A stretch of DNA of 64,000 nucleotides. Origin: Novosphingobium aquimarinum. GTDB lineage: Bacteria > Pseudomonadota > Alphaproteobacteria > Sphingomonadales > Sphingomonadaceae. Shown here piece by piece: positions 26,184 through 35,522 of the stretch. The DNA is taken from assembly GCF_009746585.1 (NCBI RefSeq), contig NZ_WRPO01000021.1:1-64000 (forward strand). The letters are read 5' to 3'. The notes beneath the pieces were generated by a model that was not told the origin of the DNA, did no database searches, and was given only the letters and a program-made list of their open reading frames with translations. Both the position numbers and the translations under genes were made by a program. Numbering within the stretch: position 1 is the stretch's first letter; every line of letters starts with the position of its first letter.

Positions 26184-27412
26184 GCGACGATACGCACGCG
26201 CCTGACGCCGAACCGGTCGCTCCGCCGGCGACGTCGCAGACGGTGCCTCCCGATCCGCGCCCGTTCCAACTCCGCGGCGATCCGCCGCGGGTCATGCGCC
26301 TGTCGCGCAAGGTGCTCGCGGTCGTGGGTGTCGTCGCCGGACTCGGCATCGGCGGGTCGCTGATCTACGCGCTCCTGCCCGCCGAGGAGCGCGCTTCGGA
26401 AGAGCTCTACAACACCGAGAGCCGATCGCAGTCCGAGGCGGTCACCTCAGGGCCGCGCGACTATGCTGATGTCCCGCAGCTTGGCCCGCCGCTGCCCGGC
26501 GATCTTGGCGGACCGATCGTCTCGGCGCAGCAGCGCGGCGAGGACGTGCCGCTGCCGCCGGTCGGCACCCAGGCTACGCCGCCCGATCCGCGTGCCCAGG
26601 CCCAGGAAGCGGCACGCCAGCGCGCCGCGCAGGAGCGCGACGCCGCGCGCACCAGCAACGTGTTCCTTGGCGGCAGCTCCGCCACCGCTGGAGCAGTACC
26701 GGCACCGTCCTTTTCGCTGAATGAGTCCGTGCAGCCGCCGCAGCAGCCCACAGATTCTGGAGGCGAGCAAGCCGCCAAGCTTGCGTTTCTGGAACGGACG
26801 TCCGGTCGGCGCACGGTCAGCGTGGAGCGCGTGACCGCGCCGGCTTCGCCCTACATCGTGCAGGCCGGCAGCATCATTCCGGCCGCGCTCATCACCGGGA
26901 TCCGTTCCGATCTTCCCGGCCAGATCACCGCGCAGGTGACGGCGAACGTCTATGACAGTCCGACCGGCCGTATCCTGCTCGTTCCGCAGGGCGCGCGGCT
27001 GATCGGTGAATATGACAGCGAGATCGCCGCCGGGCAGACCCGCGTGCTGCTCGCCTGGAACCGGCTTATCATGCCGGGTGGCCTTTCGATCATTCTCGAG
27101 CGCCAACTCGCCGCCGACGCAGCCGGCTTTGCTGGGCTGCAGGACCGCGTCGACCAGCGCCGGGGCAATCTGCTCAGGGCCGCGGCCGTCTCGACGCTGC
27201 TCGGCGTCGGCGCCGAATTGGGCGCGGACGGGGAGGACGATCTCGTCCGCGCACTGCGTCGCGGTCCGCAAAGTACGATCAACCAGGCCGGCCAGCGGAT
27301 CGTCGATCGGCAGCTCAATGTACAACCAACGCTCACCATCAGGCCCGGCCATCCGCTTCGGGTGATCCTGACCCGCGATCTGATCCTCGAACCCGTCGGA
27401 GGAAATCGATGA
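26180..27412 (+). CDS. trbI: TrbI (VirB10-like) T4SS channel scaffold
   Basis: A 410-residue protein: a short cytoplasmic part, one membrane helix (VLAVVGVVAGLGIGGSLIYALL, about 43-64), a Pro/Gln/Ala-rich periplasmic linker and the C-terminal VirB10 beta-barrel (PYIVQAGSIIPAALITGIRSD, RLIGEYDSEI, GHPLRVILTRDL). It spans both membranes. Overlaps trbG and the DUF2274 gene by four bases each. Confidence 0.93.
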   Translation: MSDDTHAPDAEPVAPPATSQTVPPDPRPFQLRGDPPRVMRLSRKVLAVVGVVAGLGIGGSLIYALLPAEERASEELYNTESRSQSEAVTSGPRDYADVPQLGPPLPGDLGGPIVSAQQRGEDVPLPPVGTQATPPDPRAQAQEAARQRAAQERDAARTSNVFLGGSSATAGAVPAPSFSLNESVQPPQQPTDSGGEQAAKLAFLERTSGRRTVSVERVTAPASPYIVQAGSIIPAALITGIRSDLPGQITAQVTANVYDSPTGRILLVPQGARLIGEYDSEIAAGQTRVLLAWNRLIMPGGLSIILERQLAADAAGFAGLQDRVDQRRGNLLRAAAVSTLLGVGAELGADGEDDLVRALRRGPQSTINQAGQRIVDRQLNVQPTLTIRPGHPLRVILTRDLILEPVGGNR

Positions 27413-27633
27413 CCAAACTCAAACTCGGCCCGCTGGTCGACGACAAGCCGGTCAAGCTTAGCGTCGAGCTTCCGGCTGCGGTGCATCGCGATCTTGTCGC
27501 CTATGCCGACGCGCTTGCGGCTGAAACCGGCGGCGATGCCGTCGCGCCGGAGAAACTGGTCGCGCCGATGCTGGCGCGGTTCATGACAACCGATCGCGGG
27601 TTCGCCAAGGCGCGGCGCAAGGCCAGCGGCTGA
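27409..27633 (+). CDS. DUF2274 family protein
   Basis: A 74-residue protein (KLGPLVDDKPVKLSVELPAAVHRDLVAYADALA, then KLVAPMLARFMTTDRGF), typical of the small RHH-like DUF2274 proteins closing trb operons in sphingomonad ICEs. The function is unknown; the fold suggests DNA binding. It overlaps trbI by four bases and ends the operon. Confidence 0.88.
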   Translation: MTKLKLGPLVDDKPVKLSVELPAAVHRDLVAYADALAAETGGDAVAPEKLVAPMLARFMTTDRGFAKARRKASG

Positions 27634-27647
27634 CAGCTATCAGAAGC

Positions 27648-27951
27648 TCATTCGCCAAGAAACCGCCTGCGGCGTTCCTCTGCGTCGTTCTTGATCAATG
27701 CCTCTTCGGCATCGGCACATTCCGTGCCGCGCACCGAGCCGTCGCGGCAGTCTACGACGACCTGCCGCGCTTCTGCCACGTGCTCAACGAAATTCTGGAC
27801 GCCGCGCGGCTCATTTGACCCTGACCCGGAAACTGGCGACGGAACCGACGGGGCGGCGGGAAGAGCGATGATCGGACGTAAGTACGAATCCCGCGCGGAA
27901 CCCGATCTCCAGTACGACGAGCATGATGATCCCAGCCTTGCTTTGCGTCAT
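27648..27951 (-). pseudogene. Small membrane-protein gene, apparently frameshifted
   Basis: On the minus strand an ATG at 27951 opens a 46-residue frame (MTQSKAGIIMLVVLEIGF..., a membrane helix) that stops at 27811. A second frame carries a clearly protein-like C-terminus, ARQVVVDCRDGSVRGTEC and ECADAEEALIKNDAEERRRRF, to a stop at 27648. A single frameshift around 27880-27900 would join them into a roughly 100-residue exported or membrane protein. The two-Cys tail resembles TrbK-type exclusion proteins, but this is weak. It lies downstream of lysR on the same strand. Confidence 0.45.
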
Positions 27952-27968
27952 GGCCGTTCTCTTGGAGA

Positions 27969-28898
27969 CTATATCCTTTCTGTGGTCGCCGCGATCTCGA
28001 ACGACAGTGCGTAGCGACTGCGCACGAAAGCGAGGAACCGCTTGAGGGCAGGGTTGGGGTTGTCTTCCCGCCAATATCCCGAATATGCGATCAGCGCCGG
28101 ACCTTGCTCGCCATGCACCGGGCGATAGGTGACATCGGGATAGAGGGCGCCGGTCGTGCCCGCGCAGGAAACCGAAAGCATTCGGGTCTCTCCAAGAAAG
28201 CTGAGGATCGTCTCGCGACTGACCGGACGGAGCTGAATGTCCGGACGCGCGCCCGACTGCCAAAGTCTACCGATCAGCATGTCGCGGATGTCCGGGCCGG
28301 GATCGGCGGTCGGCAGCATAAAGCGCTGCCCACGCAGATCAGTCCAGTTGACAGTGTCACGCTCATAGAGTGCGTGACCCTTCGACATCGCAGCGACGAC
28401 GTGCTCGCTCCAGAACGAGGCGTGCCGACAATCATCGCGGGCGATCTCGCCCATCAAGATGGCTATATCGATCTCGCCGCTGTCGAGACCCGCGAAAAGT
28501 GCACTGCGGTCCGATTCGACGCCGTTGATTTTAAGGTCAGGGTTCTCGCGTTGCGCGGCGACCAGCGTAGCACGAAGGTTTCCAGCAGAGACGGAGTTGT
28601 TGAACCCGACAACGAAACCTCCTGCACGGCCACTGCCCGCCGCGCGCGTGTTGGCGATCATCCGGTCCGCATTGGCGACCATAGGTCGGGCGCTGCGCAG
28701 AAATCGCAACCCGGCGGTCGTTGGAGCTACACCCGAGTGTGACCTCAAGAATAGCTGAGCGCCGACCGATCGTTCGAGCTTCATAACTGAGCGACTGAGC
28801 GTTGATTGTTCAACATCAAGGGCGCGGGCGGCGCGATAAAAGCTGCCGTGATCCGCTGCAGCGATTGCATATCTTAGTTGACGAATGTCGAATGCCAA
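27969..28898 (-). CDS. LysR-family transcriptional regulator
   Basis: A 309-residue regulator: N-terminal winged HTH (FDIRQLRYAIAAADHGSFYRAARALDVEQSTLSRSVMKLER) followed by a LysR substrate-binding domain (PDLKINGVESDRSALFAGLDSGEIDIAILMGE). LysR genes commonly follow DUF2274 at the end of trb clusters in sphingomonad ICEs, so it may control transfer or local cargo. It reads toward the trb operon, in convergent orientation. Confidence 0.9.
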   Translation of the reverse strand: MAFDIRQLRYAIAAADHGSFYRAARALDVEQSTLSRSVMKLERSVGAQLFLRSHSGVAPTTAGLRFLRSARPMVANADRMIANTRAAGSGRAGGFVVGFNNSVSAGNLRATLVAAQRENPDLKINGVESDRSALFAGLDSGEIDIAILMGEIARDDCRHASFWSEHVVAAMSKGHALYERDTVNWTDLRGQRFMLPTADPGPDIRDMLIGRLWQSGARPDIQLRPVSRETILSFLGETRMLSVSCAGTTGALYPDVTYRPVHGEQGPALIAYSGYWREDNPNPALKRFLAFVRSRYALSFEIAATTERI

Positions 28899-28929
28899 TT
28901 ACGAGCCCCGGATGTTGACGGTACAATCA

Positions 28930-31900
28930 TCACTTTCCTGATTTCGAGCTGGCGGACTGTGCGCCAAAGAACCACGCGTACAGAACGGGCACCGCGCCCA
29001 ATGTGATTGCCAGAGCAAACACCAAACCAAACGCGATAGCGCTGGCCAAGCCGTAGAAAAGCACGTCCTGTCCGATGATGAGCGGTAGGAGTCCGAGGAT
29101 CGTGGTGATCGTCGTCATCAGGATTGGTCGGAACCGGCGCATGCCGGCCTGGACCACCGCTTCGGCTACTTGCTCAACGTCAGCATCGTCGCGCGTTTTG
29201 CCTTCATCGTGTGCACGTTTCTCCGCTTCACTGCGCTCGATCTCGCAGCGGTCGACGAGAACGATGGCATTGTTGATGATAATGCCAAACAGAGCGAACA
29301 GGCCGAGGATCACCATGAAGCCGAAATCGGCCTGCATGATATGAAGCCCGGCTGCCGCACCGATCACGCCCAGAGGAACGACTAGGAGAACGACACCGGC
29401 CTGTCGGAACGCACCGAACTGGATCACCAGCATGATGACGATCAGCCCCATCATCAGGGGCAGATTGGCGAGCAGCGCGCTGGTGCCTTCCGAGCTCTCG
29501 GCGATAATGCCGTCCCATTCTATATGATGACCCGGCGGCAGCATCGCCTCGAGCTCGTCGAGCTTGTCCTGCACCATCGGAACCATGTCCTGCGGGGTGA
29601 CCGAGGTAGGACGCGCTTCGACCGTGAGCGTCTTGATCAGGTTCTCGCTCTGGATGCGTCCCCGTTGCGGGACAAGCGAAGCCATCGCTACTTCACCCAA
29701 CTGTACGACCGCTCCTTCCGCCCCGACAAGCGTCACCGCTTCCAGTCGGGCCGGATCGGTGCGCTCGATTTCGGGAGCACGAATGACGATCGGCGCGAGA
29801 TCATCGCCGTCGCGATAGACGCCTACGGATTGCCCCGAGAAATAGGTCGTGAGCGCACGCGAGACGTCGGCCGAGGTCACGCCCGCCGCACGCGCGGCCG
29901 CTTGGTCGACCTCGACCCTGTATTGCATGGACGGTTCTTCCCAATCGGAGAAGATGTCGATCGTCCCTTCGACCTCGCGCAGGATGCCCGCGAGCTTGTC
30001 GCCCGTTTCAAGCAGGACATCGGGGTCCGGGCCGCGAACCTGCACCTGGATCACGTTGGGATCGCTCGGCCCGAGGAACATCCCCGCGATCCGCATCCGA
30101 GTGTCGGGAAAGGCCACGGCCATGTCCTGCCGCAATTGCTCGACACCGGCATCGCGCACCTCCGCGTCCTTCGCGTTGATGACGAGGAAACCCCTATTGG
30201 GGGCTGGGTCCGATGGTGCGAGCGACAGCACGAAGCGCGGTCCCCCAAACCCTGAATAGGAAGCCACGCTGTCGAAGTCTGGATAGCGCTCGTCATCGTC
30301 AATGAACTCGGAGATCGCCTGAACCTTTTCGTCCATCGCAACGCTCGAGGTTCCTACGGGCATGTCGGCATAGACGAGTATCTGCGCACGGTCGGACGAG
30401 GGGAAGAATTGTTGCGGAACCAGCTGCAGCGATGCCGCTGCGATAGCAAACAGCGCGGCCATGCCGCCAAGATAGAGCTTGCGATGCGCGAGCGCCCAGC
30501 GAAGAAGCTTCTCGTAGCGCGCCGATCCCCAGTCGAACGTTTCGTCAACCTTGGCCCTGATCTTGCCCTTCTGTTGCTCCTCGGGTGGCCTGGCGAACCA
30601 ATAGCACAGGGTGGGGATCACCGTGACCGCGATCAGCCAAGAGCTCGACAGAGCGATCAGGATGACGAGCGAAATGTTGCGCGTGTATTCACCCGATTCC
30701 TGCTGCGCGAGCATGAGCGGCAGGAACACAAGGATAATGGTGAGTGTCGACGCGAGGAGCGGCCCGGCGAGTTCTCCGCCCGTCTGACCGATAGCCTTGC
30801 GCCGGTCGATGCCTTCGGCGAGGCGCTGTTCGAAATCCTCCGCGATCACAATGCCGTTATCGACCAGCAGGCCGAGCGCGATAACGATGGTTGCAAGGCT
30901 CATACGCTCTAGCTTGATGCCGTACATGCCCATGATTGCGAGTGTGATCAGCACGACCGCAGGAACCACTGCGCCGATTACGAGCCCCGTGCGAAGGCCA
31001 AGGAAGAGGATCATGGTCGCAAGCACGATGGCGAGCGTCTGGAGGACGTTGAAGCTAACCCCGTAGACAGCGTTCTTCACCTGCTCGGCCTGCCAGGTCA
31101 TGGTTTCAAGCGTTATGCCCGCGGGCAGCGACTGGCGCACGTCGTCGATCGTTTCCTGCGCGCGATCGGCGTAGTTGATCACGCTTTGCGCCTCGTCCAT
31201 CGAGATGGCGAAGACGATGGCAGGATCACCGTTGAAATAGGCGCGCTGCAACGGAGGATCGATAGATCGTTTGCTGACCTGCGCGTAATCGCCGAGCCGG
31301 ATGGTCCCTGCCGGGCCGAGGTCGAGATAAAGGTTTCTGACGTCTTCAAGTGTTTCGAAGGCGCCCGACGGTTCGATCGACAATCGGCGGCTTTCGGTCT
31401 CGATTGCGCCACCGGGCGCCACGACGTTCTGCTGTGCGAGCGCCGCAGCGACCGCATCGAGCGGAACGCCGAGTTGGGCGAGCACCGCATTGCTCATCTC
31501 GATATAGACCCGCTCCTGCGGTCGACCCAGGATGTCGACGCGCTTGGTGCCGGGAATGGTGTAGAGCTGGTCGCGCACATGCTCCGCAAGATCGCCCAGC
31601 TCGTCCATCGGGAAATCGGCAGATTGCAACGCCAGCGTAATGACCGCGACATCGCCGAACTCGTCGTTGATGATTGGCGCCATCGTACCTTCGGGGAACT
31701 GGCCCACAGTCTCCTCGACCTTTTCGTCCAGTTCGTCCCACGCCTGATCAAGATCGTCGGTGGCGAAGGCGACTTCGGCATGGATAATCGATTGTCCCTC
31801 CATTGAAGTGGCACGCACTTCGTCGACCTCGGGCATCGTCTTGATAGCTTCGGCGAGCGGGGTGGTGATGAGGGTCTCGACCCGTGTCGCGTCCATCCCC

Positions 31901-32058
31901 GGATGCGCGGTAACGACCACGGCTTCGCGGACAGTGATCGTGGGGTCCTCGCGCGCGGGAAGCGTGAAATAGCTCGCGACGCCGTAGATCATCGCGAGCA
32001 CGACGATGAGTAAAACCGCCGCGCGGTAGCGGAAGCCGAGTTCCGAAAGATTGCTCAC
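28930..32058 (-). CDS. RND efflux transporter, inner-membrane permease
   Basis: A 1042-residue AcrB/TriC-type proton-driven pump. It has the N-terminal helix (AAVLLIVVLAMIYGVASY), two large periplasmic loops, TM4 with LGLLVDNGIVIAEDFEQR (Asp of the proton relay followed by Asn rather than Asp) and TM10 with FGIIINNAIVLVDRCE. The length is normal. It shares four bases with the adaptor gene upstream (32055-32058), forming an operon with adaptor and outer-membrane channel. The substrate is not predictable; small-molecule rather than metal efflux is suggested. Confidence 0.92.
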   Translation of the reverse strand: MSNLSELGFRYRAAVLLIVVLAMIYGVASYFTLPAREDPTITVREAVVVTAHPGMDATRVETLITTPLAEAIKTMPEVDEVRATSMEGQSIIHAEVAFATDDLDQAWDELDEKVEETVGQFPEGTMAPIINDEFGDVAVITLALQSADFPMDELGDLAEHVRDQLYTIPGTKRVDILGRPQERVYIEMSNAVLAQLGVPLDAVAAALAQQNVVAPGGAIETESRRLSIEPSGAFETLEDVRNLYLDLGPAGTIRLGDYAQVSKRSIDPPLQRAYFNGDPAIVFAISMDEAQSVINYADRAQETIDDVRQSLPAGITLETMTWQAEQVKNAVYGVSFNVLQTLAIVLATMILFLGLRTGLVIGAVVPAVVLITLAIMGMYGIKLERMSLATIVIALGLLVDNGIVIAEDFEQRLAEGIDRRKAIGQTGGELAGPLLASTLTIILVFLPLMLAQQESGEYTRNISLVILIALSSSWLIAVTVIPTLCYWFARPPEEQQKGKIRAKVDETFDWGSARYEKLLRWALAHRKLYLGGMAALFAIAAASLQLVPQQFFPSSDRAQILVYADMPVGTSSVAMDEKVQAISEFIDDDERYPDFDSVASYSGFGGPRFVLSLAPSDPAPNRGFLVINAKDAEVRDAGVEQLRQDMAVAFPDTRMRIAGMFLGPSDPNVIQVQVRGPDPDVLLETGDKLAGILREVEGTIDIFSDWEEPSMQYRVEVDQAAARAAGVTSADVSRALTTYFSGQSVGVYRDGDDLAPIVIRAPEIERTDPARLEAVTLVGAEGAVVQLGEVAMASLVPQRGRIQSENLIKTLTVEARPTSVTPQDMVPMVQDKLDELEAMLPPGHHIEWDGIIAESSEGTSALLANLPLMMGLIVIMLVIQFGAFRQAGVVLLVVPLGVIGAAAGLHIMQADFGFMVILGLFALFGIIINNAIVLVDRCEIERSEAEKRAHDEGKTRDDADVEQVAEAVVQAGMRRFRPILMTTITTILGLLPLIIGQDVLFYGLASAIAFGLVFALAITLGAVPVLYAWFFGAQSASSKSGK

Positions 32059-33161
32059 GATGCGAACCGCCGCGCGCCGGCGCCGATCAGACTGACGCGC
32101 TCACCGGTTTGCAGAAAGGCTGCTCCCTTGCTGACGACGACGTCGCCGCTCTTCAGCCCGCTCGTTACCGTAACGCGGTTCTCGCTCGCCGCTTCGAACC
32201 GGATGGTGCGCGCGGAAACTTTATCGGTTTGCGTGTCGACGACCCATACCTCTCCGCGATCGGGACCGGTGGGCATGATGGCGGTCAGCGGTATCGCGTA
32301 AGTGGCGGACTGTGGCCGCGGTTCTTCGTTACCGGCGTCGCGAGACAGGCGAACCTCGGCCACCTCGCCGGGCTCGATCGTCCCTTCACCGGCCATCACC
32401 CGTGCGACGATTTCGAAGGCGCCCGGCCCGCTGCCGCGGCTGGAAATCTCGGTGATGGTCGCCGCAAGAGCTGGCACGTCGCGTCCCGGTCGGAGCACCT
32501 CGACCGATTGACCGGTGGCAAGCCGATCGCGCAGCGTTCCGGGGACGCTGAAGACCACTTCGGTTCCGAAACCGTCGAGCTCGAGCACCGGCTGGCCGGG
32601 GGAGACCTGGGTGCCCGGCTCGACGATCCTGCGCGCCACACGACCCGAAAAGGGGGCGCGCAATCGGGTATCGGAAAGCGTCTCGCGCGCCGAGCCAGCC
32701 TGCGCCTGCCCGGCATCTAGAAGGGCCTCGAGACTGTTTACCTCGGCATCGGCGGTCTCCAGCCGCGTCTCGGAGGTTGCACCCTCGGCAAAGAGCGCGC
32801 GCTGTCGCTCCGCTTCCTGTCGGGCGCGCGCAAGCCGCGCGCGGGTTTCGACGACCTGCGCGTCGGCAGACGCGGCATTGAAGCGATAGGTCGCGGAATC
32901 GAGTGTCGCGACCACCGCGCCGCGTCCGACCCGATCGCCGATCTCGGCGCGTACGGAGGTGAGGGTCCCACCGACTTCGAAGCTGAGTGACGCGCGCTGT
33001 TCGGCGCGTACGCGCGCCGGGAAGGTCACTTGATCGTCGGATGTGGTTTCCGAAGCGCCGACTTCGACCCAGGCGACAGGTCTGGGCTCGGGCGGTTTTT
33101 CCGTTTCGGAACAGCCAGCCAGCAAGAAGGCTGACCCAAAAAGGGCGAGGGTATGTTTCAC
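32055..33161 (-). CDS. RND efflux periplasmic adaptor lipoprotein
   Basis: A 368-residue membrane-fusion protein. Lipobox LLAGC near residue 17; RASLSFEVGGTLTSVRAEIGDRVGRG is the lipoyl half-motif, followed by a coiled-coil hairpin (about 95-160) and the second half-motif LRAPFSGRVARRIVEPGTQVSPGQPVLEL. It bridges the pump and the outer-membrane channel. Four-base overlaps with both neighbours. Confidence 0.92.
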   Translation of the reverse strand: MKHTLALFGSAFLLAGCSETEKPPEPRPVAWVEVGASETTSDDQVTFPARVRAEQRASLSFEVGGTLTSVRAEIGDRVGRGAVVATLDSATYRFNAASADAQVVETRARLARARQEAERQRALFAEGATSETRLETADAEVNSLEALLDAGQAQAGSARETLSDTRLRAPFSGRVARRIVEPGTQVSPGQPVLELDGFGTEVVFSVPGTLRDRLATGQSVEVLRPGRDVPALAATITEISSRGSGPGAFEIVARVMAGEGTIEPGEVAEVRLSRDAGNEEPRPQSATYAIPLTAIMPTGPDRGEVWVVDTQTDKVSARTIRFEAASENRVTVTSGLKSGDVVVSKGAAFLQTGERVSLIGAGARRFAS

Positions 33162-34615
33162 GATGGGTCTCCCGATGGTGCGGCCTGCCAGCCGCCGCCG
33201 AGTGCGGCGTACAGCCCCGCCATGGCAAGACTCGCCTGGCGATAGGCAATCGCTCGGCCGCGTTCCGCATTCCGCAGACCCCGCTCAGCCTCTTGCAAGC
33301 GAAGCTGGTCGATCGCGCCGTACTGGAACTGGATGCGGGCGAGGCGGTAATTTTCTGCCGAAAGGGTCGCGGCGCGCTCGCTCAGTGCAAGTGCCTCACG
33401 TCCCAGGTCGTAGCGGGCGATGGCCGTCTCGGTTTCCTCGAGCGCGGTTAGAATGCTTTGCTCGTAAGCAAGCGCAGCCCGGCGCGCTTCCAACTGAGCG
33501 AGATCGATTTCCGCGCGGATTCGACCGCCTTCGAAGACGCGCCACGACAAAAACGGCACGATGGAATAGCTGGTGCTGTCGCCATCGAAGAGCGTATCTA
33601 GCGCGATCGATGAGAAGCCCCCTGCCGCGTTGAGGCGCAGCTGCGGGAAAAGCTCGGCCCTCGCGACGCCAATCTCGGCGGTCTCGGCCGCCAGTTCGCG
33701 TTCAGCGCGCGCGATATCGGGGCGCCTTCGGAGCAGATCGGCGCGCAGGCCGACAGGCACGTCGAGCAGCGCGACCTCGTTCCGATCCTCGGTCGCGAGC
33801 GCGATCTCTCGTTCCGGCAACCCGCCGATCAGCGGCCCGAGAGCCAGGGCAGCAGCCCTTATCTCGACATCGAGGCGCGGAAGCTCGGCTTCGATGCGGG
33901 CGAGCTCGCTTTCAACGAGCAGCAGGTCGGCACGCGATATTTCGCCCTCGCGAAGCTGAATATTCGAGAGCGCCAGCAGTTCGCGCTGCGCCGCGATGCT
34001 GGCGAGAAGCGCGCCGCGCTCGGATTGGTATCCGATCAGGGCAAGATAGGTCGAAGCCGTCTCGATGGCCACGGCGAGCCGTGCACCGTTGGCGGCTGCA
34101 ATCGCGCCTTCGATGCGCGCATCGCCCGCTTCCAGAGCGCGGCGCGTTTGGCCCCATAGGTCGATCTGCCAGGCGAGCGACCCCCCGACATCGTAGATTT
34201 CAAGTTCTCGCTGAAAGCCGGGGATCTGTGCAAAACCCGGATTGGCGTTGAGGCTTTGCTGCAGCGCGGTGACGGAGGCATCGGCTCCGACCGATGGAAG
34301 CGCGGAAGCCCTGATTTGCGCGCGTCGCGCCCGCGCTTCCTCGACCCGAAGGAGTGCCTGTCGGATCGTCAGATTGTCCTGCAGCGAAGCTTCGACCAGC
34401 CGAGTGAGCACCGGATCGCCCAGATTGCGCCACCAGGCGATGAATTCCGCTTCGGCGACCGGTACGCTTTCCCGATCGATCCAGTCGGTCGCTGTCGCCT
34501 CGATAGGAGGCCGCTCGTAATCAGGACCGACCGTGGCGCAGCCTGCCAGACCCGCCGAAAAAACGGCGGCTATCCATCGGCGATGGTGGCCTGGTCGCAT
34601 TGTGAGTCTGATCAT
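33158..34615 (-). CDS. Outer-membrane efflux channel (OprM/NodT family)
   Basis: A 485-residue TolC-like lipoprotein: lipobox LAGC near residue 26, then VGPDYERPP, the usual start of NodT-type channels, and two OEP repeats with LRADLLRRRPDIARAERELAAETAEIGVARAELFPQL. It is the first gene of the efflux operon, divergent from tetR across 294 bases that hold a TCTAG-N6-CTAGA inverted repeat. Confidence 0.92.
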   Translation of the reverse strand: MIRLTMRPGHHRRWIAAVFSAGLAGCATVGPDYERPPIEATATDWIDRESVPVAEAEFIAWWRNLGDPVLTRLVEASLQDNLTIRQALLRVEEARARRAQIRASALPSVGADASVTALQQSLNANPGFAQIPGFQRELEIYDVGGSLAWQIDLWGQTRRALEAGDARIEGAIAAANGARLAVAIETASTYLALIGYQSERGALLASIAAQRELLALSNIQLREGEISRADLLLVESELARIEAELPRLDVEIRAAALALGPLIGGLPEREIALATEDRNEVALLDVPVGLRADLLRRRPDIARAERELAAETAEIGVARAELFPQLRLNAAGGFSSIALDTLFDGDSTSYSIVPFLSWRVFEGGRIRAEIDLAQLEARRAALAYEQSILTALEETETAIARYDLGREALALSERAATLSAENYRLARIQFQYGAIDQLRLQEAERGLRNAERGRAIAYRQASLAMAGLYAALGGGWQAAPSGDPS

Positions 34616-34651
34616 AATGGGCTGGCCTGCTAGGCGATTCGCTCTGAACCG

Positions 34652-34667
34652 TCTAGTACAATCTAGA
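34652..34667. promoter_or_regulatory. Inverted repeat TCTAG-N6-CTAGA, candidate TetR operator
   Basis: The 16-base site lies 37 bases upstream of the efflux operon start and in the divergent region shared with tetR. Its symmetry and location suit repression by the adjacent TetR protein; there is no direct proof. Confidence 0.45.
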
Positions 34668-34909
34668 ACGAATTTGCTAAGTCAGTCGCTTGTTCCTGAA
34701 GGATTTCAGCAGCCGCTCCTGCGCGAAAGTCGCGTTAAGGCGCCGAGAAGATACGAAATATGTCGAATAACTTAGCGAGAGATCAATAGGTATATCGATT
34801 CCGAACGCCAAGCAGAAAAGCTACCCAAAAGTTCATCATGAACCTTCGGGTTGGCTTTCTGAAACCGAATCGCCTATGGCCACTTTCAGATCGGAACGAA
34901 GTGGAGCAG

Positions 34910-35518
34910 ATGAACAAGATCACGCAGACGAAGAAGCGGGCGGCTATTCTCGCCGGGGCTCAGCGCGTGTTCGTACGCGAGGGGTTCGAGGGTACCAGCA
35001 TGGATGCAGTGGCGCGCGAGGCGAAAGTCGCCAAGCCGACGCTCTACAATCACTTTCGCGACAAGAACGCACTTTACGTTGCGGTGGTCGAGCATTCCTT
35101 GACCCGGGTGCGCAGCGAGATCGTACCACCGGAATTGCGTGACATGACCGCGACCGAAGGTCTCAAGGTCATCACCACGCGCCTCGCACGCATGTTCGGG
35201 CGTGACGACGACGTGCTGCGTCTGTGCCGCATCTGCATCGGCGGCTTCGACCGCTTTCCGCTCGCTACTTCGACCTTCATGTATAACGGCCCCCAACGCG
35301 GCAACCGCGAAGTAGCGAGCATGATCGCGCTATGGGCCGGGCGGGGCGAGCTAGCGTGCGACGATCATGAACTTGCCGCCCAGCAATTGGGTGAACTTTG
35401 CAAGGTCGGGATTTTCGATCCGCGCTTGTACGGCTCGCGCGAGAAGGCGTCGATCGACGAATGTCACCGGATTGCTGCGGCCGCGTATCAGACCTTCATG
35501 GCGCGATATGGCAAATAG
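34910..35518 (+). CDS. TetR-family transcriptional regulator
   Basis: A 202-residue repressor: HTH at the N-terminus (RAAILAGAQRVFVREGFEGTSMDAVAREAKVAKPTLYNHFRDKNALYVAVVE) and an AcrR-like C-terminal ligand domain. Divergent from the RND operon, it most likely represses the pump. I chose the ATG at 34910, with GGAG just upstream and normal family length; an ATG at 34838 would add 24 residues without a ribosome site. The patatin-like gene starts five bases after its stop and is probably cotranscribed. Confidence 0.85.
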   Translation: MNKITQTKKRAAILAGAQRVFVREGFEGTSMDAVAREAKVAKPTLYNHFRDKNALYVAVVEHSLTRVRSEIVPPELRDMTATEGLKVITTRLARMFGRDDDVLRLCRICIGGFDRFPLATSTFMYNGPQRGNREVASMIALWAGRGELACDDHELAAQQLGELCKVGIFDPRLYGSREKASIDECHRIAAAAYQTFMARYGK

Positions 35519-35522
35519 GAGC

